From Selenomonas sp. oral taxon 892 str. F0426 (GTDB taxonomy: Bacteria > Bacillota > Negativicutes > Selenomonadales > Selenomonadaceae): a DNA stretch of 64,000 nt. The notes below the pieces were generated by a model. It saw only the letters and a list, made by a program, of their open reading frames with translations. It was not told the DNA's origin and did not search any database. The translations under genes and the position numbers were made by a program. Positions 57,058 through 64,000 of this stretch are shown piece by piece. How positions within the stretch are numbered: position 1 is the first letter of the stretch; each line of letters opens with the position of its first letter. The stretch spans positions 186,001 through 250,000 of the forward strand of contig NZ_KI260523.1 in NCBI RefSeq assembly GCF_000468035.1. The letters run 5' to 3'.

Positions 57058-58065
57058 TCATCCCTGACTTGCCTTTGCCTTTTCGCGCTCATTGACAATG
57101 TGGTTGTAAATCAAAACGAAAATGAGCAGCCCGCCCCATATAATCTGACGGTAGAAGTTCGAAATGCTCTCATACATATTGAGCCAGCTCGAAATCATCT
57201 GCACAATCAGGACGGCAACAATGACCCCTTTCATGTTTCCTTTTCCACCGTACGGATCAATTCCGCCGAGAACTGCGATCAGGATTGCCTCCATCAGATA
57301 GGAAGCACCATAGTCTGCCTTTGCTGAGTTGAAGCGGCCAAGCATAATCAGGCCGGCAGCAGCACTCAGTACCCCGCTGATCATATAATTCGCCAGATAG
57401 AGGCGCATATTATTAAATCCAGAGAACGCAGATGCCTTCACACTCGTTCCAAGCATACGAAGTTTATAGCCAAGTGTCGTCTTCTCCATGATGAACGTTG
57501 CTGCGGCTGCAAAAACGACAAAGATAACGAGCGGCATGGGAATACCTAGGATTTTAGCGGACATAGTCCCCGCAATTTGAGGCGGAAGTCCGCCCAAGGT
57601 ACTGCCATTGGTCAGAACAATGGCGCTTCCCATAAAGAGTGCCTGCGTTCCGAGTGTAGCAAGAATCGGCGTAATCCCAACTACTCCGACGAGAAAGCCA
57701 TTCAGAGCACCGCACAACATACCAAAGAGCAGCGCTCCCAAAAAGGAGAGAAGAATAATAGTGACGACCGTGCCCTCCGAAGTTTCGGGGGTAATCATCA
57801 CAGGGAGCACCTTTGCAACAAGCACGGCAGACAGATTCGCAACTGCTACAACACTAAGATCAATGCCAGCCGTATAAAGGGTAAACGCCATTGCAATTGC
57901 CATCAAACCAAATTCTGGAAACTGCTTTCCCATGGACTGGAAATTCGATACGCTAAGAAACAGGGATCCCTTTAGAATGGAGCAGAAAGCAAAGACGACA
58001 AGAAATACGATAAACATGCGCATGAGATTTTTGTCTCTGCGGAAAAGCTGCTGTAAAGCTTCCAT
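57058..58065 (-). CDS. Sugar (RbsC/LsrD-type) ABC transporter permease, second
   Basis: 335 aa with about eight to ten membrane helices, branched-chain/ribose permease family: TAGIDLSVVAVANLSAV, GALNGFLVGVVGITPILATLGT, and the terminal VLGGIDPYGGKGNMKGVIVA. Its ATG shares one base with the stop of the other permease (TAATG). Last gene of the uptake operon. Confidence 0.9.
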   Translation of the reverse strand: MEALQQLFRRDKNLMRMFIVFLVVFAFCSILKGSLFLSVSNFQSMGKQFPEFGLMAIAMAFTLYTAGIDLSVVAVANLSAVLVAKVLPVMITPETSEGTVVTIILLSFLGALLFGMLCGALNGFLVGVVGITPILATLGTQALFMGSAIVLTNGSTLGGLPPQIAGTMSAKILGIPMPLVIFVVFAAAATFIMEKTTLGYKLRMLGTSVKASAFSGFNNMRLYLANYMISGVLSAAAGLIMLGRFNSAKADYGASYLMEAILIAVLGGIDPYGGKGNMKGVIVAVLIVQMISSWLNMYESISNFYRQIIWGGLLIFVLIYNHIVNEREKAKASQG

Positions 58066-59081
58066 TATTGCTTCCCTCCTTCTGTATCGGATATTTGAAC
58101 TGTGAGTTTTCGGTTATTGCGCTTCATTTGCAAGGCCGAAACAGCAGTGCCGATAATAATGACAGCTCCCGTAAAGACCTTTTGCCACGTTGTCGAGATA
58201 TCGAGGAGGATCAAGCTGTTGTCCATCACAGTAAGGAGAGCCATACCGAGAAGAACCCCCCATACAGTCCCCTTTCCGCCCTCCATACGGACCCCGCCAA
58301 GCACACAGGCCGCGATAACCGTAAGCTCAAGGCCTTCAAGATTGTTAGGATGAACTGCAAGCAGCATGGTAGAGCGCAAAACACCAATGAGCCCTGCCAT
58401 ACATCCAGAAAATGCATAGATGAACACGATTGTCTTAAAAACCTGGAATCCGGCGCGCTGGGCAGCCTTTTCATCCCCGCCGATCGCATAGATACCACGG
58501 CCAAGCATGGTGCGGTTCAATATAAACCAGCCCGCAAAGATCAAGAAAATCATGAGAATAATCCCGACGGGCATATCCGAGGTTAGTCCTGAGACAGGGT
58601 TCGTCACAGAAAAGAGCTTCATTTGCCCCAATTCATACAGCGGTGCGCAGAGCGGATATTCTCTTGACTTGAATACCCCCTGCATAATACCAAAACAAAT
58701 ACTGCTCGTTCCAAGGGTCACAATCAATGCGGGGAAGCGAAAACGAGCAATGATATAGCCGTTAACAAGACCAACAGCAAGACCAATGAGCATCGCCGCC
58801 GCAAAAAAGAGAAGCGGATTATCCGTCATCTGCTCCATACGCGAGCAAACAATAAACATGGACATGGAGGCAATCGCCGGAAAAGAAACGTCAACGCCTC
58901 CCGTAATGATGACAAACATCTCGCCAATGCAGAACATTGCAGGCACCGAGAAGGCGCGCAGCAGATCGACAGCATTGTTTCCGGTAAAGAACTGACCGCT
59001 TTTTGCTTGAATCATAAAGCAGAGGAAGAGCAATACAAGACCTACATAAAATTCGGTCGATGTAAAAATCCGCTTTTTCAT
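58065..59081 (-). CDS. Sugar (RbsC/LsrC-type) ABC transporter permease, first
   Basis: 338 aa, same family as its neighbour: ITGGVDVSFPAIASMSMF, RFRFPALIVTLGTSSICFG, VLGGVRMEGGKGTVWGVLLG. The ATG overlaps the ATPase stop by 4 bases. Two different permease genes suggest a heterodimeric channel, as in the Lsr system. Confidence 0.9.
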   Translation of the reverse strand: MKKRIFTSTEFYVGLVLLFLCFMIQAKSGQFFTGNNAVDLLRAFSVPAMFCIGEMFVIITGGVDVSFPAIASMSMFIVCSRMEQMTDNPLLFFAAAMLIGLAVGLVNGYIIARFRFPALIVTLGTSSICFGIMQGVFKSREYPLCAPLYELGQMKLFSVTNPVSGLTSDMPVGIILMIFLIFAGWFILNRTMLGRGIYAIGGDEKAAQRAGFQVFKTIVFIYAFSGCMAGLIGVLRSTMLLAVHPNNLEGLELTVIAACVLGGVRMEGGKGTVWGVLLGMALLTVMDNSLILLDISTTWQKVFTGAVIIIGTAVSALQMKRNNRKLTVQISDTEGGKQ

Positions 59082-60580
59082 GCGACATACCCTCCTTCAT
59101 GAGCAAGCTCCGCAAGGGTGCTCTCCTCAAGCCCGTCCGTGGAAAGAGATGCGGCAAGCCGCCCCTGACGCATGACCATCACCCGATTACAGTTGATCAA
59201 CACCTCCGGCAGGTCATCTGATATGATGAGAACCGTGAGGCCTTCTCTTGCGAGCTTGCGAACGCGTTCATAGATATCGAACTTGGCGCCAATGTCCACG
59301 CCTACGGTTGGGCCGTTGAGAATCAGTACATTCAGATCAATTGCAAGCCATTTCGCAAGCACGCATTTCTGCTGATTGCCGCCCGATAGTGTGCCAACGG
59401 GATCCTCAACATCATGCAGGGCAATGGAGAGTTCCTTTTTCCAGTGCAGAGCCATCTCGTCGATCTTTTTCCGATCAACAGCGCCAAATGCATTGGCGTA
59501 TTCACTCCACTTTTCCGTAGAGATATTATCTGATATCGGCTGGCTCAAAAACAGCCCCTCTGTGACACGATCCGGAGGCAAATAGCCGATTCCGTTTTCT
59601 ATTGCATCGCGAATACACGTAATCTGCGCAGGTTTTCCATTGATCTTGATCTCGCCGCTCTGCGCCTGATGATATCCAAAGAGCGCCTCGGCAAGTTCCG
59701 TTCGTCCAGATCCCAAAAGGCCCGTAATGCCGACAATTTCCCCTTTTTTCAGCTGAAAGCTCACATCTTTGAAGCCGTTTTCAAGATACAGATCCTTGAC
59801 CTCAAGGACCGTAGGAGCATCTTTCTCCTCGTAGGAGAAGCGCTGCGTAACGATCTCTCGGCCCGTCATATAGTATGTGAACTTATCCTGATTGAGATCT
59901 TTCGTACTTCCCTCTGCAACATTATGTCCGCTGCGGAAAATTGTAAACCGTTCCGCAATCTCAAACACCTCATCCAGTTTATGCGAGACAAAGAGAACGG
60001 CGATACCGCGCGACTGCAGATCACGAATGAGGCAAAAGAGCGTCTCTACTTCCTTTTTTGTCAAACCGGTGGTCGGCTCATCCATAATGATCAAACGAGC
60101 ATCATTGAGGAGAGCTCGACTGATTGCAATCATTTGACGCATGCCAAAGGTGAGATTTTCAACGAGCTCATCGAGATCAATCGTCATATTGATTTTGGAG
60201 AGTGCCGCAAGCGCAATCTCCCGCATACGCGCCTTATTTACAAATTTACGCCCCGATGCAACCTCCATATTCAGCGCGAGGTTCTCCTGAACAGTCAAAT
60301 TGGGAAAGAGCGACAAATCCTGATAAATGACCTGAATTCCGTTTGTTATGGATGTCTGCGGTGTCATTCGGTCAAATGTTTTTCCGTCAATTTCCAAAGT
60401 ACCGGCATCCGGCGTATAGAATCCAGAAATAATATTGATAATAGTTGACTTTCCGCAGCCATTCTCCCCTGCGAGGCAGTGAATTTCTCCCTTCCGTATT
60501 GAGAGGTTCACACCGTCAAGAGCCTTGACGCCGCCGAAGTATTTCTTAATACCTGTCGCCCTCAAAATGTAGTCAGACAA
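59078..60580 (-). CDS. Sugar ABC transporter ATPase (RbsA/LsrA type)
   Basis: 500 aa tandem ABC protein. First half: Walker A GENGCGKSTI, signature LTFGMRQMIAISRAL (degenerate), Walker B LIIMDEPTTGL. Second half: GLLGSGRTELAEALFG and LSGGNQQKCVLAKWLA, with Walker B replaced by ILNGPTVGVD, the usual asymmetry of this family. The TTG start has GGAGGAG 6 bases before it. A hairpin separates it from the binding-protein gene. Confidence 0.92.
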   Translation of the reverse strand: MSDYILRATGIKKYFGGVKALDGVNLSIRKGEIHCLAGENGCGKSTIINIISGFYTPDAGTLEIDGKTFDRMTPQTSITNGIQVIYQDLSLFPNLTVQENLALNMEVASGRKFVNKARMREIALAALSKINMTIDLDELVENLTFGMRQMIAISRALLNDARLIIMDEPTTGLTKKEVETLFCLIRDLQSRGIAVLFVSHKLDEVFEIAERFTIFRSGHNVAEGSTKDLNQDKFTYYMTGREIVTQRFSYEEKDAPTVLEVKDLYLENGFKDVSFQLKKGEIVGITGLLGSGRTELAEALFGYHQAQSGEIKINGKPAQITCIRDAIENGIGYLPPDRVTEGLFLSQPISDNISTEKWSEYANAFGAVDRKKIDEMALHWKKELSIALHDVEDPVGTLSGGNQQKCVLAKWLAIDLNVLILNGPTVGVDIGAKFDIYERVRKLAREGLTVLIISDDLPEVLINCNRVMVMRQGRLAASLSTDGLEESTLAELAHEGGYVA

Positions 60581-60613
60581 ATCCCGCTCCTCCTTCCAAA
60601 TACAACAAATACA

Positions 60614-60654
60614 GCAAAAGCGCAGAAGCCCGCCATGGACTGCCGCGCTTTTGC
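60614..60654 (-). other. Hairpin between binding-protein and ATPase genes
   Basis: 10-bp perfect arms GCAAAAGCGC / GCGCTTTTGC around a GC-rich interior, no T tract. Such intercistronic stems often protect the upstream binding-protein message and lower expression of the membrane parts. Confidence 0.6.
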
Positions 60655-60670
60655 AGGGACATCCTATTGA

Positions 60671-61759
60671 TTAGAAATTGTAGTTATCCACATTATCCTT
60701 GTTGATCGCAATCCAGCCTGCGCCCATGAAGAGACGCGGATTCTCCGGGCTGACCTGGAGCTTGCTGTACGACTTCAGACCAAGATCCATGCCGTCCTGC
60801 GGGGTTTTTCCCTCGAGGATCTGACGTGCAAGAACGCACATTGCATATCCCGCCTCTGCAGGATCCCACAGGGTGATGTAGGAGAGCGAGCCGTCCTTGA
60901 TCAGCGTGCGGCACTCATTCGGCATACCAGTTCCGACAACGAACACCTTGCCCTTCAGTCCAAGCTCATTGATCGCACGCGCAATGCCCGGCGTATCCAT
61001 GGAGCTGGTTCCAACAAATCCGGTGACCTCGGGATGTGCCTTGATGACTTCCTTTGCAACCTGATATGCCTTCTCCGAGTTGTTCTGAGACTCGACACGC
61101 TTTGGGTTGTCAAGCAGCTTCACATCGGGATACTTCGCCATCTGCTGTGCAACAGCGCCATTTGCCCACTCGTTCTGCGAGGCGTTCGTGAGATGAGCGA
61201 CCATCGTCGTGTAGATTCCCTTACCGCCCATTGCCTCCTGGAGTTTGTCCATGATGAAGGCACCATATCCAGCGTTGTTAAATGCCTCAAGATCATAGTC
61301 TGCGTTCTTGCAGGTAGATCCCTCATGCGTAATAACGAGAATTCCCTTGTCACGTGCTTCCTTGAGGACAGGATCGCACGCTGCAGGATCCACCGGAACA
61401 ACGCAGAGTGCATTGATATCCTGGTTGATAACATCCTGGATAACCTGAACCTGCTGCGCCGCATCCGTTGCTGCCGGTCCCTTCTGGTAAGCATTGATCC
61501 CGGTGTCAGCCGCGTACTGCTTCACGCCTTCTTCCATGCGCGCGAACCAGCCGTTGGAGGAATCCTTAACGACAACGGCGATCTTCCAGTCCTTCTTCTC
61601 ACCCTTCGTCGCAACATCAGTCGTCTCAACGACACGTGCCACTGAAGCCTTGTCCGCCGGGGCAGCAGCCTGTTTCTCACCGCCCCCGCCGCATCCGGCA
61701 AAGGACAGGCAGCAGGTAACCCCAAGAGCTACTGCCAAGAGTTTCTTTTTCATGTTCAT
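60671..61759 (-). CDS. Substrate-binding lipoprotein of the sugar ABC transporter (LsrB/RhaS-like)
   Basis: 362 aa. Lipoprotein signal MKKKLLAVALGVTCCLSFAGC with lipobox FAGC, then an acidic/Ala linker. Periplasmic-binding family 1 fold: DWKIAVVVKDSSNGWFARM, VVPVDPAACDPVLKEAR, and an end (INKDNVDNYNF) that resembles LsrB/RhaS proteins. GGAGG lies 8 bases before the ATG. Ligand not certain: AI-2, rhamnose or another sugar. Confidence 0.88.
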   Translation of the reverse strand: MNMKKKLLAVALGVTCCLSFAGCGGGGEKQAAAPADKASVARVVETTDVATKGEKKDWKIAVVVKDSSNGWFARMEEGVKQYAADTGINAYQKGPAATDAAQQVQVIQDVINQDINALCVVPVDPAACDPVLKEARDKGILVITHEGSTCKNADYDLEAFNNAGYGAFIMDKLQEAMGGKGIYTTMVAHLTNASQNEWANGAVAQQMAKYPDVKLLDNPKRVESQNNSEKAYQVAKEVIKAHPEVTGFVGTSSMDTPGIARAINELGLKGKVFVVGTGMPNECRTLIKDGSLSYITLWDPAEAGYAMCVLARQILEGKTPQDGMDLGLKSYSKLQVSPENPRLFMGAGWIAINKDNVDNYNF

Positions 61760-61808
61760 GATAAAATCCTCCTTGCTTTATACACCGGGAAAGACAAAAT
61801 GTGTTTCC

Positions 61809-62255
61809 CTACATAACACCTTTTTGCAAAATTACGCAGCCATAGGGCTGACGCTCCCCTGTTGAGATCGTCACAAAAGCTGTCTTTGCCTTATCATAGA
61901 AGCTAAAGCGGTCAATAAAACCAACGCAGTCCTCGCCCTCTGGCACGTTGTCCTTGACAGCAGCGATAAAATCATCCCAAACCTTTGGACGACCGATCTT
62001 CGCGCGCATCTCGTCCATCACATCCATAATCAGCACAGGATGTTTTTCATACTCGGTATCGAGCGGCATAAGCTTCAGGATGCCATCGAGCATCTCCGCA
62101 GCACCAATACCGTCGGCATTGATTGTAATGCCATTTTTTGCCATGGACACCGCCGGATAGAAATCATCCGCAATCACGACGAGATCTCCATGTCCCATGT
62201 CTGCCAGCGCCTTCAAAAGGTCTGGACTGATGCACTTTGGAATACCTTTTAACAT
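61809..62255 (-). CDS. RbsD/FucU-family mutarotase
   Basis: 148 aa. FucU-like sequence from the start MLKGIPKCISPDLLKALADMGHGD, with MGHGD at 20-24, INADGIGAAEMLDGIL and FIDRFSFYDKAKTAF, STGERQPYGCVILQKGV. These proteins interconvert sugar anomers. His22 is kept, but the A-H-F-P-A segment expected next to Asp30 reads D-F-Y-P-A, so a second family histidine is lost. Start at the ATG 8 bases after GGAGG. Confidence 0.85.
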   Translation of the reverse strand: MLKGIPKCISPDLLKALADMGHGDLVVIADDFYPAVSMAKNGITINADGIGAAEMLDGILKLMPLDTEYEKHPVLIMDVMDEMRAKIGRPKVWDDFIAAVKDNVPEGEDCVGFIDRFSFYDKAKTAFVTISTGERQPYGCVILQKGVM

Positions 62256-62313
62256 AAGCATTGCCTCCAATCCAATATCAGCTCATGGATATGAAAGAAA
62301 AGAATACGCATGA

Positions 62314-62877
62314 TTACTCGATGTTGCGGTGACGGCTCTCCATTGTTTCGGGGGTCTCATGAAGGCGCTCCGTCAACATGATTGCCAGGATATCAAAGAG
62401 AAGAAAGAGATGCTGCTCGAAGAGATTTCCCATCGGCTGTTCCGACGGAATAGTACGTGGATCCTTTCCCTTGTATACCATTGCAGGAACGAAGAGACAG
62501 GCATCTGCTTCGGACGGTGTGCGCTCATTCGGGGCGCCTGTGATAACAAGACGCCGAGCGCCAGTCCGTCCTGCCTGGTCCAGCAGATAGTCAATATGAC
62601 CAATACACCCAGAACCGTTGACTGCAATAAAGAGATCTCCAGTCTTCATCCCAGGAGTCGTATCATCCCAGAGCCAATGTGTCTCTTTGCCAAGATGCAT
62701 CAGCCGCATGGCGAATCCACGCGATGCAATTCCCTCTCGTCCGGCACCCGTAATGAATATGCGCTTGGCTGAGGCAATTTCCCTCATTGCACCGTCAAGC
62801 TCCTCCGTGGACTGTGCTGCAAAAACATTTTTGTGCTCAAGAAGTATCGTTTGATAAAGCGCTTCATAGCTTTTCAT
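62314..62877 (-). CDS. SIS-domain sugar isomerase, 6-phospho-3-hexuloisomerase-like
   Basis: 187 aa. SIS fold with FITGAGREGIASRGFAMRLMHLG, TPGMKTGDLFIAVNGSGC and VITGAPNERTPSEADACLFVPA, most like HxlB. The usual GSGET is GSGCI here, so the family Glu is absent. Start at MKSYEALYQ, after GGAGA. It sits between the LacI regulator and the FucU-like gene. Substrate unknown. Confidence 0.8.
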   Translation of the reverse strand: MKSYEALYQTILLEHKNVFAAQSTEELDGAMREIASAKRIFITGAGREGIASRGFAMRLMHLGKETHWLWDDTTPGMKTGDLFIAVNGSGCIGHIDYLLDQAGRTGARRLVITGAPNERTPSEADACLFVPAMVYKGKDPRTIPSEQPMGNLFEQHLFLLFDILAIMLTERLHETPETMESRHRNIE

Positions 62878-62879
62878 CT

Positions 62880-63920
62880 TTATGATTCTCCTCTCCACTT
62901 TTCAGAACCTCGTAAAATTAATTTCGTCGGAAGAAAGATCTCATGACGTCCAGAGGCCTCTGAGCTTTCCCCCTCTTCCGCCTCAATTCGACGCGTAAGA
63001 AGGTCAATCGCATTACGCCCCATGCGGTAAACATCCCGATCGACAACGCTGAGAAAAATTCCTCCGTAATAAAGCATCTCGATCTCGTCAAATCCGATCA
63101 TGGAAACATCTTTGCCCAGCTTCATTCCAGACTCTATAAAATATCGGAGGCATCCGAGCGCCGTCATATTATTCGAGGCAAATACCGCGGTCGGAGGAGA
63201 CTCCTGCTCCATCATTTGATGCATCACAGCATAGGCACGCTCCTGGTGAAAATCCCCCTGTGCAACGTATCGCATATCGACCTTCAGATTCCACTTAGCA
63301 AAAGCGGCCTGATATCCGAGCCACCGTTCGTTCCCCGGGCGGGAATTCTCAGGACCACGAATGGTAGCAATGCGGCGATGGCCTTCCTCCAGCAGACATT
63401 CTACTGCATCCATTGCCCCACGAAAGTCTTCCGTAAACACCCCATCAAAACGACCATGCTTGAGACTGCGGTCAATCAGAACAACAGGAACCCCAGAGTC
63501 CTCGAGTGCAAGGAGCCGCTTGCACGTTTCTTCGTTATCGGCATCCACGGGGATAACTAGGACGCCGGAGAGGCGCTCTGTCTTTACCGAATCGAAGAAT
63601 CGATGCTCCTTTTCAATATTGTCATCTGTTCCATAGAGAAAAATGTTGTAACCACTTTCATCAGCTGCATTTGTAATACCACGCAGCAGCTGTGAGAAGA
63701 AGGGATTCTCTATATCTGGTATCAAAAAACCAATATTTCCAGTGTTTCCCGTACTGAGTTTTCTTGCTATAGCGTTCGGTGTATAGTCAAGTTCTGCAAT
63801 GGTTTGCAGAACCCTTTTCCTCGTTGCTTCTCTGACATGAGGACTGCCATTTAATACACGCGACACCGTCGCCGAGGAAACCTGCGCACATCGGGCAACA
63901 TCGTAGATATTAACACTCAT
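62880..63920 (-). CDS. LacI-family transcriptional regulator
   Basis: 346 aa. N-terminal helix-turn-helix NIYDVARCAQVSSATVSRVL followed by the hinge (TPNAIARKLSTGNTGNIGF) and a periplasmic-binding-like effector domain (GFLIPDIENPFFSQLLRG, FASNNMTALGCL, MIGFDEIEMLYY). Start at MSVNIYDVA, 8 bases after AAAGGAG; in-frame codons upstream lack this site. Expected repressor of the cluster to its left, with the sugar or its phosphate as effector. The region to 64000 upstream of it shows no further gene. Confidence 0.92.
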   Translation of the reverse strand: MSVNIYDVARCAQVSSATVSRVLNGSPHVREATRKRVLQTIAELDYTPNAIARKLSTGNTGNIGFLIPDIENPFFSQLLRGITNAADESGYNIFLYGTDDNIEKEHRFFDSVKTERLSGVLVIPVDADNEETCKRLLALEDSGVPVVLIDRSLKHGRFDGVFTEDFRGAMDAVECLLEEGHRRIATIRGPENSRPGNERWLGYQAAFAKWNLKVDMRYVAQGDFHQERAYAVMHQMMEQESPPTAVFASNNMTALGCLRYFIESGMKLGKDVSMIGFDEIEMLYYGGIFLSVVDRDVYRMGRNAIDLLTRRIEAEEGESSEASGRHEIFLPTKLILRGSEKWRGES

Positions 63921-64000
63921 TGCTGCGGCTCCTTTTAGGGACTCCATGCCATCTCCTGAGAATAACTTCACCACATAGGAGGAAAATGAACAGGGATTCC

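Overview
The window reads as chromosomal DNA of a diderm Firmicute (class Negativicutes, most likely Selenomonas or a close relative). The rbgA-rnhB-ylqG-ylqH block and the Rrf2, EcfA, RNase J, HD-GYP and TTG/GTG-start features are Firmicute-like. A small secreted beta-barrel-type protein ending in Phe and two other exported proteins point to an outer membrane. The assignment rests on gene content and order; no rRNA or tRNA gene is visible. I see no mobile element, prophage or CRISPR array.

Layout. 1-10.1 kb (- strand): a DNA maintenance block, addB (cut by the window edge), sbcC, sbcD, deoC, ligA, pcrA. 10.1-16.6 kb (-): a CBS/DRTGG inorganic pyrophosphatase, then the conserved group yraN, FlhB-C-like, FliK-C-like, rnhB, rbgA. 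16.8-21.0 kb (+): lysC, a class I aminotransferase, rplM-rpsI and an Rrf2 regulator. 21.0-29.5 kb (-): rimO, pncC, two exported proteins of unknown function, a D-malate/tartrate dehydrogenase homologue, galU and two DUF445 membrane proteins in tight tandem. 29.5-35.2 kb (-): a lone solute-binding protein, split transketolase, RNase J, and a small outer-membrane protein. 35.3-43.3 kb (-): a complete argC-J-B-D-F-G-H operon from one promoter. 43.4-49.2 kb (-): hom-thrB, plsY, der and a PDZ/radical-SAM DUF512 protein. 49.4-50.6 kb (+): an HD-GYP protein. 50.7-57.0 kb (-): ecfA2-ecfA1, a two-component system, a Bcr/CflA transporter and a ThrE-type exporter. 57.0-63.9 kb (-): a sugar (or AI-2-like) ABC uptake cluster with its LacI regulator, a SIS isomerase-like protein and a FucU-type mutarotase.

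How it works together. Amino-acid metabolism dominates. LysC, Hom and ThrB are three steps of the aspartate-to-threonine route, and the arg operon covers acetylglutamate to arginine with ArgJ recycling acetyl groups. Many genes overlap by 4 bases, so operons are easy to trace. Intrinsic terminators followed at once by sigma-70-type promoters mark the operon boundaries at 11.9, 30.6, 32.6, 34.6, 43.4 and 57.0 kb. The least explained parts are the non-flagellar FliK-C/FlhB-C pair, the two exported proteins after pncC, the long RNase J leader, and the sugar cluster that lacks a kinase.
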